NCBI GenBank assembly: GCA_963708165.1
Contig: OY970187.1
Span: forward strand, 3,782,001 to 3,846,000
From: Rubricoccus sp963708165
GTDB taxonomy: Bacteria; Bacteroidota; Rhodothermia; Rhodothermales; Rubricoccaceae
Length of the DNA stretch: 64,000 bases
Direction: 5' to 3'
The notes beneath the pieces are model-generated. The model was not told where the DNA came from and did not search any database. It saw only the letters and a program-made list of their open reading frames with translations. The position numbers and the translations under genes were made by a program. Positions 1 to 9,460 of this stretch are shown piece by piece. Within the stretch, counting starts at the first letter, position 1, and each line of letters starts with the position of its first letter.

Positions 1-1239
1 CTCGCCTCTGGCGTCGGAGAAGTAGCGTGGGTCCACGAGCGGCTTGGCGCGCGCGTCGGCGCTGCCCAGGCGAACCGTCCCGCGGCTCTCGGGCGTGAGC
101 ACGAGCCCGGCGACGCTGTAGCCCGCCACGCCTGCCGGGTTGCGGCTGCCGTGGCCCAGGAAGAACGTCGGCGCGAGGTGGTATTGCACGTCGGGCGCGT
201 CCAGCGACTCGTCGGACTTGACGAAGGCGCCGCCCTCGCCCACGTTGCTCGTAAACGGGCCGCGCTTGTGCACGAAGTAGTCGAACAGGTTTTTGCCCAC
301 GCGTACTACGGCCTCGGCCAGGTCCAGCGTGTCCTTCGCGTTGGACCGGCGCGAGACGACGTGCGCCAGATGGTCCTGCAGGTTCTCGCCCACGCCCGGC
401 AGGTCGTGCACCACGTCGATGCCGTGCTCTTTCAAATGCTCGGCCGGGCCGATGCCGGAGAGCATCAAGAGGTGCGGGCTTCCAAACGCGCCAGAGGCTA
501 GGATGACCTCGCGCGCAGCGTGCGCCGTTACGCGCTCGCCATCGCGGTCCACGTGCACGCCCGTCGCGCGGCCCGCTTCGGTCGCGACGCGCAGCGCGCG
601 GGCGTTCGTCCAGACCGTCAGATTCGGCCTCTGGCGCGCGGGCTGGAGGTAGGCGCGAGCGGCGCTCCACCGGGCGCCCTCCTTCTGCGTCACCTTGTAC
701 AGCCCGAAGCCTTCCTGATCGCCGTGGTTGAAGTCGTCGTTGCGCGGATAGCCCAGTTCGACGCCCGCCTCAATGAAGCGCTGGGTGTGGCTGTTCGGAC
801 TCACCTGATCGCTGACGTGGAGCGCGTGGTGCTCGGCATCGGCCTGCGGCCCAAAGCTGCGCTCGAAGTACGGCTCCACCGAGTCCGCGTCCCAGCCTCT
901 GGCGCCAGAGGCCGCCCAGCCGTCGTAGTCGGCGGCGTGGCCGCGGATGTAGATCATCGCGTTGAGCGACGACGAGCCGCCGAGCGTCTTGCCGCGCGGC
1001 TGGTAGAGCCGCCGTCCCGCGAGGTGCTCTTGCGGCTCGGTTTTGTAGTTCCAGTCCGAATCTGTCTCGAACAGCTTCGCGAAGGCAGCCGGGATGTGGA
1101 TGTTCTTGTCGGCGTCCTCGCCGCCTGCTTCCAGGAGGAGCACGGTGTGCTCGCCAGAGGCCGTCAGCCGGTTGGCGAGCACGCAGCCCGCCGAGCCCGC
1201 GCCAACGATGATGTAGTCGAACGTGGAGGCGGAAGTCAT
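1..1239 (-). CDS. GMC-family FAD oxidoreductase (choline/alcohol dehydrogenase-like), C-terminus beyond window
   Basis: Flavin-dependent oxidoreductase of the glucose-methanol-choline family, oxidising an alcohol or similar substrate that cannot be named from sequence. The ATG at 1239 begins MTSASTFDYIIVGAGSAGCV, whose GxGxxG is the FAD-binding dinucleotide loop. Next come LLEAGG and the family signature GGSSSLNAMIYIRG near residues 85-100, then GAFGSPHLLMLSGIGP near residue 245. The last residues in the window (VDPRYFSD) open the C-terminal GMC domain, so about 413 of an expected 530-550 residues are present. There is no signal peptide, so it is probably cytoplasmic. The frame is open throughout with no frameshift. 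A paralogue lies at 32088-33737. Confidence 0.9.
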   Translation of the reverse strand, partial: MTSASTFDYIIVGAGSAGCVLANRLTASGEHTVLLLEAGGEDADKNIHIPAAFAKLFETDSDWNYKTEPQEHLAGRRLYQPRGKTLGGSSSLNAMIYIRGHAADYDGWAASGARGWDADSVEPYFERSFGPQADAEHHALHVSDQVSPNSHTQRFIEAGVELGYPRNDDFNHGDQEGFGLYKVTQKEGARWSAARAYLQPARQRPNLTVWTNARALRVATEAGRATGVHVDRDGERVTAHAAREVILASGAFGSPHLLMLSGIGPAEHLKEHGIDVVHDLPGVGENLQDHLAHVVSRRSNAKDTLDLAEAVVRVGKNLFDYFVHKRGPFTSNVGEGGAFVKSDESLDAPDVQYHLAPTFFLGHGSRNPAGVAGYSVAGLVLTPESRGTVRLGSADARAKPLVDPRYFSDARGE

Positions 1240-1310
1240 GGCGCGAGGCGTGCAATCGTGTAGACCGGGTGAACGCCGGGAAGGGCGATCGCTGTTCCAC
1301 CTCGGCCCGC

Positions 1311-1341
1311 CTCGCGTTCTCTTCGGCACGCTCAGGATGAC
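1311..1341. repeat. Single arm of dispersed intergenic repeat
   Basis: The stretch ending CGGCACGCTCAGGATGAC, read on the minus strand, starts GTCATCCTGAGCGTGCCGAA. It matches the arms of the larger inverted elements at 22931-23067 and 37900-38010 (GTCATCCCGAGCGCAGCCGA). It lies between divergent genes, so it may form part of a leader or be a decayed element. Confidence 0.5.
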
Positions 1342-1434
1342 ACACCACGGAAAGATGCGCTCGCCTGGGCGGAGCATCCCCTTTCGCGGTGCGGCGCTCT
1401 GCACGATCTTGGACCTCCCACCTTTCGTACACCC

Positions 1435-1995
1435 ATGCGCGCCTCCCTCCTTCTCGCCCTCGCCCTGACTCTCGCCGCCTGCGACGCCAGCGGCCCCGAC
1501 GCGCCGCCCGCCATCGCGCCTGGCTTCGAGGCCACGGTCGCCGCGGGCACGTCCGGTGCTCGCACGCTCAAAGGCAGCGCCTCGGCCTCTGGCGAGCTCT
1601 CGGGCCAGTTTACGCGCTTCCTCTCGCCCGAAGGCCTGGGCGACCTCGTGCTGACCGGCATCGAGCTCCGCGCGGACGACAGCGCGGACACGTTTCTGAT
1701 CGTCGGCATCACCGAAGAGGAACTGGCCTCTGGCGACTACGACTTCGACGCGCTCACGTTTGGCGGCAACGGCGCAGGCGACTCCTTTTTCCTGCTCTAC
1801 CTCCCCGACGGCTCCGCCGGAGACCCCAACAACCCGCCCGCGCTCGCCGTCTCCACCGGCGGCACGCTGACCGTGACGGCCTCTACCGAGGAGCGCCTTG
1901 CGGGCTCGTTTGCGGCCACGGTGTCGCTGCTCGGCGACTCCGAGAGCGAGATCAGCGTCGAGGGCACGTTTGTCGCGACGGCGCAGGAGCGGTAG
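1435..1995 (+). CDS. Hypothetical lipoprotein
   Basis: A 186-residue protein of unknown function. The N-terminus MRASLLLALALTLAAC is a type II signal peptide with lipobox LAAC and Cys16 as the lipidated residue. The mature part begins CDASGPD, an acidic stretch after Cys that resembles the surface-export signal of Bacteroidota lipoproteins. The body is rich in Gly, Ala, Asp and Thr, suggesting a beta-rich domain near residues 30-180. It is convergent with katG and separated from it by a shared terminator hairpin. No domain was recognised. Confidence 0.8.
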   Translation: MRASLLLALALTLAACDASGPDAPPAIAPGFEATVAAGTSGARTLKGSASASGELSGQFTRFLSPEGLGDLVLTGIELRADDSADTFLIVGITEEELASGDYDFDALTFGGNGAGDSFFLLYLPDGSAGDPNNPPALAVSTGGTLTVTASTEERLAGSFAATVSLLGDSESEISVEGTFVATAQER

Positions 1996-2053
1996 GCGGC
2001 ACGCCAGAGGCCTCTGGCGCCCACACACGCCGCGCGCCTCTGGCGCAGCAAAA

Positions 2054-2083
2054 CGCCCGCCCCAGCCGAAGCCAGAGCGGGCG
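2054..2083 (-). terminator. Intrinsic terminator of katG
   Basis: Stem CGCCCGC (2054-2060) pairs with GCGGGCG (2077-2083). On the minus strand the stem is followed directly by TTTT, as expected for katG transcription. The region between convergent genes could serve both directions. The loop contains TCTGGCTTCG, a diverged form of the dispersed 10-mer. Confidence 0.7.
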
Positions 2084-2107
2084 CTCGCAAACCGATCTCG
2101 CCAGAGG

Positions 2108-4508
2108 CTAGCACATCGACATGACGGCCTTGCGCGCCTCGGGCACGTCGAAGCGGTCGAGCATCATCACCTTGTGCCATGCGGCGACGAAGTCTTTCAC
2201 CAAGCGCTCGTGGCCGTCGGCCGAGGCGTAGACCTCGGACACGCCGCGCAGCTCGGACTGAGAGCCGAAGACCAGATCGCAGCGGGTGGCGGTGAACGTG
2301 GCTTCGCCAGAGGCCCGCGTGGTGAGCGCGAACGCAGTCTGCTTCTCATCCTGCGGTACCCACTCGTAGTCCATCGACGTGAGGACGCGGAAGAAGTCGT
2401 TGGTCAGCACGCCCGGACGGTCGGTAAACTGGCCGTGCGCGGAGCCGTCGTAGTTGACGCCGATGACTTTGAGGCCTCCCGCGAGCGCGGTCCACTCGGG
2501 CGCCGTCAGCGCGAGCTGGGCGGCTTTGTCGAGGAACAGGTGCTCGTCGCGCGATGCTGATCTCGACGTCGCTGTCGTGGTAGTTGCGGAAGCCGTCTAC
2601 GACGGGGCGCAGCCACTCGAAGCTCTCGCCGTCGGTGTGCTCCGCGGTCGCGTCGGTGCGGCCGGGCACGAACGGGACCGTAACCTGGATGCCTGCGTCC
2701 TGTGCCGCTTTCTCGACCGCGGCAGCGCCGCCGAGCACGATCAGGTCGGCCAGCGATACCTGCGTCGCGCCAGAGGCGGACTCGGCGCGCTGCTTCTCGT
2801 TGAAGGCACGTTGGAGGCCTTCGAGCATGGCGAGCGTTTTGGCGAGTTGCTCCGGGTTGTTGACCTCCCAGTCTTTCTGCGGCGCCAGGCGCACGCGGGC
2901 GCCGTTGGCTCCGCCGCGCTTGTCCGTATTGCGGTAGCTCGACGCCGAAGCCCACGCGGCCGACACGAGTTCGGACACGGTCGCGCCAGAGGCCAGGATC
3001 GTGGCTTTGAGATCCGCGATCTGCGCGTCGTTCACCAGAGGGTGGTCGACGGCGGGGATCGGGTCCTGCCAGGGCAGCACGACCTCGGGCACTTCGGGGC
3101 CGAGGTAGCGGCTCACCGGTCCCATGTCGCGATGGGTGAGCTTGAACCATGCGCGCGAGAACGCGCCGGTGAAGTACTCGAAGTCGTCGTGGAAGCGCTC
3201 GCAGATCTCGCGGTAGGCGGGGTCTGTCTTGAACGCGATGTCGGCCGTCGTCATCATCAGCGCGTGCTCGACGCCGGGCAGGTGCGCGTCGGGCGTCTTG
3301 GGCGCGTCCTTGTCGACGGGCGTCCACTGCTCGGCGCCAGCGGGCGAGGTCGTCTTTTCCCACTCCAGGCCGAGCAGGTTTTCCAGGTACGCGTTGTCCC
3401 ACGTCGTCGGGTCGGGCGTCCAGGAGCCTTCGATGCCGTTGGTGGACGTGAACTCGGCGTTGCCGCTGCCGACCGGGTTGTGCCAGCCCAGGTCCTGCGC
3501 GCTCATGGGCGCCGCCTCGGGCTCCGGCCCGATCTGGGCGGCGGGCACCGCGCCGTGCGACTTGCCAAAGGCGTGGCCGCCTGCGACGAGCGCAACGGTT
3601 TCCTCGTCGTTCATCGCCATGCGGGCAAAGCTCTCGCGGATCTCGCGGGCGCTGTCCATCGGGTCGCCGTTGCCGCCGGGGCCTTCGGGGTTGACGTAGA
3701 TGAGACCCTGGTGCGTGGCCGCGAGAGGGTTTTCGAGGTCCCAGACCTCCTCCTTGGGCGAGCCTCTCCAGCGCTTGTCCAGGTGCACCATGCGCTCGGG
3801 CTGCGAGTCGCCCTCGCGCCAGAACTCCGGCCCGAAGTAGGTGCTGCGGTCGGCCTCCCAGGCGTCCTCGCGGCCTCCGGCAAAGCCGAACGTGGGAAAG
3901 CCCATGACTTCGAGCGCGACGTTGCCCGTCAGCACGATGAGATCGGACCAGCTCAGGGCCGCGCCGTACTTCTGCTTGATGGGCCAGATGAGGCGCCGCG
4001 ACTTGTCGATGTTGCCGTTGTCCCACCACGAGTTGAGCGGCGCAAAGCGCATCATGGCCGTGCCCGCGCCGCCGCGGCCGTCGGCGATGCGGTAGGTGCC
4101 TGCGGAGTGCCACGCCATGCGGATCATCTGCGGGCCGTAGTTGCCGTAGTCCGACGGCCACCAGTCGACCGACGAGGTCATCAGCTCGCGCAGGTCTGTT
4201 TTGACGGCCTCGTAGTCCAGGCCCTGGAACGCGGCGGCGTAGTCGACCTCGCGCAGCGGGTTCGCCAGAGGCGAGTTGGTGTGCAGCAGCTCGACCTTGA
4301 GACGCTCCGGCCACCAGTCGTTGGTCTGCGGCTTGGAGCCAATCGCGCCGCCGACGCGCGTGCCGCGGAACGGGCACTCGCCCTGCGTGGCGGCGCGGCC
4401 GGTGACCTTGGTCGTGGTGTCGTGACCGCCGTTGGTCATGTCGACGTGGCCGCTGGCGCCGTCGCCGCCGTGGGTGTGCGTTCCGGAGGTGTGTGAGGAG
4501 TCGCTCAT
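2108..4508 (-). CDS. katG: Catalase-peroxidase KatG, frameshifted near 2550
   Basis: Bifunctional haem catalase-peroxidase that removes hydrogen peroxide. It starts at ATG 4508 (MSDSSHTSG) with an unusual His/Gly-rich N-terminus. The distal haem motif MIRMAWHSAGTYR gives Arg130, Trp133 and His134. The Tyr of GLIYVNPEG and the Met of ARMAMND complete the expected Met-Tyr-Trp adduct, and GGHAFGKSHG holds the proximal His. Near residue 652, after RNYHDSDVEIS, the frame shifts by one base and continues EHLFLDKAAQLALTAPEW to the normal C-terminus. Removing one base gives 799 residues, a normal KatG length. The stop TAG overlaps a copy of the dispersed 10-mer. The break is probably a sequencing error; otherwise the gene is inactive. 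Confidence 0.93.
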
Positions 4509-4631
4509 GAGGTTTGAGAGTGAGTGTGCCGTCAACATCCGAAGAGACGCGCAGCCAAACCACAAAAGACTCGGCAAGAACACAGGCCTCTGGCGCCAGA
4601 GGCTCGCGCACCACGCAGCCCTGCCTCGCGG

Positions 4632-4639
4632 TAGTTTCG
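4632..4639 (+). promoter_or_regulatory. Candidate -7 element TAGTTTCG
   Basis: TAGTTTCG resembles the Bacteroidota -7 consensus TAnnTTTG. It lies 22 bases before the ATG of the M50-like gene. The same word precedes genes at 27866 and 28912. No convincing -33 element is visible. Confidence 0.35.
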
Positions 4640-4661
4640 CGCGCCGCACGAGCGCCACACC

Positions 4662-5844
4662 ATGCTCCCGTCACGCCCCGACCTCCCGCCCGTCGCCGAA
4701 CCTTCGCCCGCTCCGGCGCGGAGCAAGGTCCGAGGCATTTTCGTCACCCTTGCGCTTGCTATCGCCGGAGGGGCCGTCGGGTACGGCATCGCGTCGAGTA
4801 CTGACTTTTCATTTTTGGACGGGATGCCCGGGTGGGCCCTCCTCGCCACGCTCGTCGTCGCGCCGTTTGTGGCCATCGCGGTTCACGAGGCGGGGCACCT
4901 CGCGGGAGGGGCGCTGGTGGGCTTCCGGTTCGCACTCTTTATCGTCGGGCCGGTGCGGGTGGAGCGCAGGCGCGAGCGGATCGTGACCTCGCTCAACCGA
5001 AGCCTCGGGCCTGGCGGGCGGGCTCGCGCTGAGCGTGCCGCGCGACGGCCACGACCTCCGGCGGCGCGTGGCGTCGCTCGTGGCGGGCGGGCCTCTGGCG
5101 AGCGCTGCGCTCGCGTTGGGAGCGGGCGGCGCAGGATGGGCGCTGGGCGGAGCCTGGGGCGGCGCGCTGGGAATCCTGGCGCTCGTCTCGGCGATGATCG
5201 GGCTCGCGACTCTTATTCCGAGCCGCGCGGGCGGGTTTTCGAGCGACGGCGCGCGCCTGCTCACCCTCGCCAGAGGCGGGCCGCCAGCCCAGCGCGAGGC
5301 GGCCGTGTTCGCTCTTGTCGCCCAAACGCTGACGGGAAGCAGGCCGCGAGACTGGGACGAGGTACTCGTCGCCCAGGCCTCGGGCCTACGCGATGGGCAA
5401 CCGATGGAGGAAGCCGCGCAGTCGTTTCTGGCGCTGCACGCATTGGACCGCGGCGACGCCTCTGGCGCCCACCGCGCTCTCACGCGCCGCGCCGAGGTTC
5501 ACGGCGCCCTGCCGCCAGCGGCCCGCGCGTCACTCGTGGTCGATGCGGCCTTCTTCGAGGCCTCCGTCCGCCGCGACCCTGAGCAGGCGCAGGCGTGGCT
5601 AGACCGCCTGAGCGAACGCGAGCCGTTCGCAGACCCCACCGCGTGGGCGCTCGCGAGGTGGGCTGTAGCCGAGGCCTCTGGCGACGCCGAGCAAGCCCTC
5701 GCGCAACTCGCCGAGGCCACAGAGCACGCAGACCTCACGGATGGCATCACACGCGCTCGGCTGGACTGGGCGGGAGCGCTGCCTCCGGCGCCAGAGGCGA
5801 GGGCAAAGCCAGAGGCCGAAGCGTCGCCAGAGGCTACTCGATAG
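4662..5844 (+). CDS. M50-like membrane metallopeptidase, frameshifted near 5005
   Basis: Predicted membrane zinc peptidase of the site-2-protease/M50 type, or an inactive relative. After a short cytosolic N-terminus there are hydrophobic segments near residues 24-45 and 62-85; the second carries HEAGH (AIAVHEAGHLAGGALVG), the HExxH zinc motif. The frame breaks after residue 114 or so (VTSLNRS) and resumes with GLAGGLALSVPRDGHD, then more hydrophobic Ala/Gly-rich helices and a helical C-terminal region of repeated Ala-rich helices (possibly TPR-like) to residue 393 once one base is removed. The downstream half contains several motif-encoded Pro-Glu-Ala and Ala-Ser-Gly triplets. It overlaps the convergent ppk2 by 11 bases. 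Confidence 0.7.
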
Positions 5845-6655
5845 AATCGGCGGGGTACGCTTTGGGATCGAACGTGGGCGCGGGGAACTGTGGGTCCATC
5901 TGCTCCAGCGCCTCGCGGACGATCTGACTGACGAGCGCGTTGCGAAAGTCGCGGTTCTCGGCGGGCACGACGTACCACGGGGAAGCGGCCGTCGACGTGC
6001 GCTCCAGGGCTGTCTCGAACGCGGACATGTAATCGTTCCAACGGGCGCGCTCCTTGAGGTCCTCGGGGTTGAACTTCCAGTGCTTATCGTCGCGCTCTAG
6101 GCGCCGCACGAGTCGTTTTTTCTGGTAGTCCTTGGAGATGTGCAGCATGATCTTGACCACCTTGGTGCCGCCAGAGGCGAGCAGGCGCTCGAAGTCCACG
6201 ATGTGGTCATACCGTGCGTCCAGTGTCTCGGCCGAGGCCCACTCGTGAACCTTGACGATCAGCACGTCCTCGTAGTGGCTCCGGTTGAACACGCCGATGT
6301 AGCCGTTGGCGGGGGCGCGGCGATGCACGCGCCAGAGGAAATCGTGCGCGAGCTCGATGGGCGTGGGCTTTTTAAAGCTCCACACGCGGATGCCCTGCGG
6401 GTTGAGCGGGCCAAAGACGTGGCGCGTGGTCGAGTCCTTGCCTCCAGCGTCCATCGCCTGGAAGACGACGAGGAGTGACTGCTTGCTCTCGGCGTAGAGC
6501 CGTTCCTGAAGCTCCTCCAGTTCCTCGGCATTCTCTTCGAGCAGCGCTTCAAGCGCATCGTCGTCATGTCCCTGGCTGACCTCGGTCGGGCGCGTGGAGA
6601 GGTCGACGGTTTCGCCGGGGGCGATGCGGAAAGGGGCGGTATCGATGCGGGCCAT
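5834..6655 (-). CDS. ppk2: Polyphosphate kinase 2 family protein
   Basis: PPK2-type polyphosphate:nucleotide phosphotransferase, 273 residues. After an N-terminal region (MARIDTAPFRIAPGE) comes a Glu-rich helix, then the Walker A-like motif VFQAMDAGGKDSTTRHVFG near residue 65, followed by the signature around GIRVWSFKKPT, then FNRSHYEDVLIVKVHEW and the lid/Walker B region MLHISKDYQKKRLVRRLER. WYVVPAENRDFRN is the conserved C-terminal strand. The start at 6655 is chosen because similarity begins there; the upstream in-frame sequence encodes only intergenic DNA. Together with ppk1 at 23130-25559 the window supplies both polyphosphate enzyme families. The exact nucleotide substrate is not decided here. 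Confidence 0.9.
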   Translation of the reverse strand: MARIDTAPFRIAPGETVDLSTRPTEVSQGHDDDALEALLEENAEELEELQERLYAESKQSLLVVFQAMDAGGKDSTTRHVFGPLNPQGIRVWSFKKPTPIELAHDFLWRVHRRAPANGYIGVFNRSHYEDVLIVKVHEWASAETLDARYDHIVDFERLLASGGTKVVKIMLHISKDYQKKRLVRRLERDDKHWKFNPEDLKERARWNDYMSAFETALERTSTAASPWYVVPAENRDFRNALVSQIVREALEQMDPQFPAPTFDPKAYPADSIE

Positions 6656-6691
6656 GTCGCGGGAGGAGTTAAAAACGGTGTCGATGCAAAA

Positions 6692-6723
6692 AGCCTCTGG
6701 CGCCGGGAATGGCGCCAGAGGCT
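6692..6723 (-). terminator. Intrinsic terminator built from two dispersed 10-mers
   Basis: AGCCTCTGGCGCC (6692-6704) and GGCGCCAGAGGCT (6711-6723) form a perfect 13-bp stem with a 6-base loop. On the minus strand it is followed by TTTTT, terminating the DUF937 gene before ppk2. Confidence 0.8.
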
Positions 6724-6764
6724 GGGTGAGACAGGGAGGCCGCTGGCGGCTCGCCCCAGCTCGT

Positions 6765-7379
6765 CTAGCGTCCGAAGAGCTTGCCGAGGGCGGCACGGCC
6801 GACGTGGCCCATGATGTCGTCCTGGATGTTGCCGTCGCCGTCGCGGTCCAAGAAGCCGCTGAGGTGGCCGAGGATGCCATCGGGCGCGGCCTGGCGCGCG
6901 GCCTGGGACTCGGCGCCGAGGATGCCCGAGAGGCCCGTCGAGTCCAGGTTGGACTGGCGCTTGCGCTTGGCGAGCGCGGCCATGACGATGGGCGCGAGCG
7001 TCATCATAAGCTTCGCGACCTGTGCCTTGTCCAGACCCGACGCCTTCGCGACGCCCTGCTCGACTGTGTTGGTCTGGCCGCCCAGGATGTGCCCGAGGAT
7101 GCCCGCACCGTCGGCAGCTTTTGTGCCGCCCATGCCGCCAGAGAGGAAGCCGCTGAGATTGTCGAGCAGCGAGCCGTCGTGGTCGCGGTCGAGCGCGTTG
7201 GCGAGGCTCTGCGCGCCCTGCGAGTTGTTGGTGTTGCGGTTCATCCCGGCGAGGATCGCGGGGAGCGCAGCCTGAACGGCCGTCTGTGTCTTGCCCTGGT
7301 CGGCGCCAATGGCGTTTGCCAGTTGGCCCATGTTGGAGCCGCCGAGGTTTTGGGCGAGGAGGTCGAGAATGCCAGCCAT
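6765..7379 (-). CDS. DUF937-domain protein (YidB-like)
   Basis: A 204-residue cytoplasmic protein of the DUF937/YidB-like family, function unknown. It begins MAGILDLLAQNLGGSNMGQL. The helical DUF937 region (residues about 5-130) has the family patterns ALPAILAGMNRNT and GLDKAQVAKLMMTLAPIVMAAL. Two acidic Asp-rich segments, DRDHDGS and FLDRDGDGNIQDD, resemble EF-hand-like calcium loops. A shared intrinsic terminator follows. The start ATG 7379 is the first residue showing family similarity; the longer open frame upstream overlaps pabC and is not favoured. Confidence 0.8.
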   Translation of the reverse strand: MAGILDLLAQNLGGSNMGQLANAIGADQGKTQTAVQAALPAILAGMNRNTNNSQGAQSLANALDRDHDGSLLDNLSGFLSGGMGGTKAADGAGILGHILGGQTNTVEQGVAKASGLDKAQVAKLMMTLAPIVMAALAKRKRQSNLDSTGLSGILGAESQAARQAAPDGILGHLSGFLDRDGDGNIQDDIMGHVGRAALGKLFGR

Positions 7380-7411
7380 GAGAGGTCGAGAGTCGGAAGA
7401 GGGGAAAGAGC

Positions 7412-8071
7412 TCACGCCAGAGGCGCGAGGAGGTCCACGAGCATCACGCCGCGGACCGCGTTCGTGAGGTAAACCGCTTCGGCCGCGTGTAGATCCTCTG
7501 GCGTCAGGACCTGCTCCCGTGCGCCCTCCGCGACCAGCCACTGGCGCATCACGCCACCCAGTCCTCCAGACGCTAGAGGCGGCGTGACGAGCATATCGCC
7601 ACGGCGAATGAACACGTTGGAGCGCGCGCCCTCCATGACCTCGCCTCTGGCGTTGAGCACGAGGGCTTCGTCCGCACCGGATGCCTCGGCCCATGCAACG
7701 GCGCGGTCATAATGCGCACGAGCGGTGGTTTTGCACGTGCAGCGCCACGTGCCCGCCTCCGCCAGAGGCTCGGGGTAGATCGAAGCGGTCGTCCACGCCT
7801 CTGGCGGCAGCGGCGAGGCCGTGACCTCGTGCGTGCCGTCGCGCCAGAGGAGCAGGCGCAGGCGGGCGGGCTCGCCAGAGGCTGCGGCGCGGTGGATGCG
7901 TTCGCCGACCGCTTGAAGGTCGAACTCGAACCCGAGGCCCCTGGCGGACGAGACCAATCGCGCGAGATGCAATTCCAATAACGGCACCTCTCCTCCGTCG
8001 GCGCGCATCGTCTCGATCAGCGCTGTACCCGCAGGCACATCCGGGTGGTCTGTCACTGCCGTCCCGCTCAT
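7412..8071 (-). CDS. pabC: Aminodeoxychorismate lyase-like class IV aminotransferase
   Basis: PLP-dependent class IV aminotransferase fold, probably 4-amino-4-deoxychorismate lyase, which completes p-aminobenzoate synthesis for folate. At 219 residues from ATG 8071 it begins ALIETMRADGGEVPLLELHL, the usual strand with HLARL. The PLP-binding lysine falls in TWRCTCKTTARAHYD, and EALVLNARGEVMEGARSNVF is the family signature. The C-terminus VYLTNAVRGVMLVD is typical. Its ATG overlaps the pabB stop as ATGA, implying translational coupling. Another class IV activity (branched-chain or D-amino acid) is less likely given the neighbour. Confidence 0.85.
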   Translation of the reverse strand: MSGTAVTDHPDVPAGTALIETMRADGGEVPLLELHLARLVSSARGLGFEFDLQAVGERIHRAAASGEPARLRLLLWRDGTHEVTASPLPPEAWTTASIYPEPLAEAGTWRCTCKTTARAHYDRAVAWAEASGADEALVLNARGEVMEGARSNVFIRRGDMLVTPPLASGGLGGVMRQWLVAEGAREQVLTPEDLHAAEAVYLTNAVRGVMLVDLLAPLA

Positions 8072-9321
8072 CCCTCCATCCCTGATCCCTCTATTCCTCT
8101 TACCAGATCGGTCAGCGGGCGCGCTTTGAGCCAGCACTCGGCCCACTCGCTCGCGGCGTCGCTGTCCCAGACCACGCCCGAGCCCACGCGGTACTCGCCT
8201 CTGGCGCCAGAGGCCGTCGTTCGGAGCGTCGCGGTGCGGATGGGCACGTTGAACGCGGCTGCGCCCAGCCCGCCCGCACCCGAGGGCGCGGCGTAGCCGA
8301 TGGCACCGCAGTAGACGCCGCGCGGACCGTCTTCCAGGTCGCGGATGATCTCCATGGCGCGCAGCTTGGGCGCGCCCGTGACCGACCCGCAGGGAAAGAG
8401 CGCACGGAACACGTCGCCGAGCCCAGCCTCTGGCGAGAGATCGGCCTGGACCGTCGAGGTCATCTGCGTGACGGTCGGGTAGCGCTCGGCGTGGAACAGC
8501 TGGGGCACGCGCACGCTTCCCGCTTTGGCCACCCGTCCCAGATCGTTGCGGAGCAGGTCGACGATCATCAGGTTTTCGGCGCGGTTCTTCTCGTCCGCCA
8601 CCAGACCCGAAGCGAGCGCGCGGTCAGCCTCTGGCGTGGCGCCGCGCGGCGCCGTCCCCTTCATAGGCCGGGCCGTGATGACGCGCTCGCCAGAGGCCCG
8701 AGGCGCGACGCGGAAGAACAGCTCGGGCGAGAGCGAGAGCACGTTCAGTTCCTCGGTGCGGAGAAACGCGCCGTAGGCCGTCGGTTGCGCCGCGCGCAGC
8801 GAGCCGTACACGTCGAGGGAATCGTCCGCGTCGAACGCCAGAGGCCAGGTGAGATTGATCTGGTACACATCGCCCTCGCGGATGTGGTGCCGCACGCGCG
8901 CGATGCGCTCGGCGTAGCTCGCCTCCGTAATTTCAGCGCGGAGGCCCGAGATGCGGCCTCTGGCGGCCAGCGCTGCGTCCACGTCGTGAGCGGTGATCCA
9001 GCGTGGCGCCTCGTAGACGCCAAACCATGCCAGAGGCCCGGCGTGCTCAGGCTCGCCAAAGCGCGCGCGCTCGAAGGCGTAGGCGGCCTCGTAGGCCATC
9101 CACCCAGCCACGTGCTGGCCTCTGGCGAGGGCTGCGTCCAATCGCGAGAGGAGCGGCAGCACCTCTGCGTAGCGATCCGCCCGGAGGATCTCGGCGGGAT
9201 CGGTAAACAGCCACGCGCCGCTCTGGCTCGTGTCGGCGTCCGCCAGAGGCCCGTCGAGCAAAACGGTGCCGGGGCGGCGCAGGACATGCGCCAGAGGCTC
9301 GGGGGGTGCGGGTGCAGTCAC
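8068..9321 (-). CDS. pabB: Aminodeoxychorismate synthase component I
   Basis: Chorismate-binding enzyme of the PabB/TrpE family, 417 residues, converting chorismate plus ammonia to aminodeoxychorismate. It starts at GTG 9321. Family blocks are GDVYQINLTWPLAF, SLSPELFF, ARPMKGTAPRG, EKNRAENLMIVDLLRNDLG, HAERYPTVTQMTSTV and LFPCGSVTGAPKLRAMEII. The YQINLT block is typical of PabB; anthranilate synthases have a different N-terminal region. No glutamine amidotransferase subunit (pabA) is adjacent. The last dozen codons (VRGIEGSGMEG) are encoded by a purine-rich repeat shared with 50572-50586, so the natural C-terminus may have been altered by that element. Confidence 0.9.
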   Translation of the reverse strand: MTAPAPPEPLAHVLRRPGTVLLDGPLADADTSQSGAWLFTDPAEILRADRYAEVLPLLSRLDAALARGQHVAGWMAYEAAYAFERARFGEPEHAGPLAWFGVYEAPRWITAHDVDAALAARGRISGLRAEITEASYAERIARVRHHIREGDVYQINLTWPLAFDADDSLDVYGSLRAAQPTAYGAFLRTEELNVLSLSPELFFRVAPRASGERVITARPMKGTAPRGATPEADRALASGLVADEKNRAENLMIVDLLRNDLGRVAKAGSVRVPQLFHAERYPTVTQMTSTVQADLSPEAGLGDVFRALFPCGSVTGAPKLRAMEIIRDLEDGPRGVYCGAIGYAAPSGAGGLGAAAFNVPIRTATLRTTASGARGEYRVGSGVVWDSDAASEWAECWLKARPLTDLVRGIEGSGMEG

Positions 9322-9460
9322 CCGCCGTTCACGGCGCTCGCGCTAGGAGCGTTCCCGCCACGCACGGACGCATAAAAGCGGCGCGAGACAGACGCGGCCA
9401 GGCCGCCTTCCGTCTCACACCGCCTCTCTCCTTCGCCGGGAGTTGGTGGCGCCAGAGGCG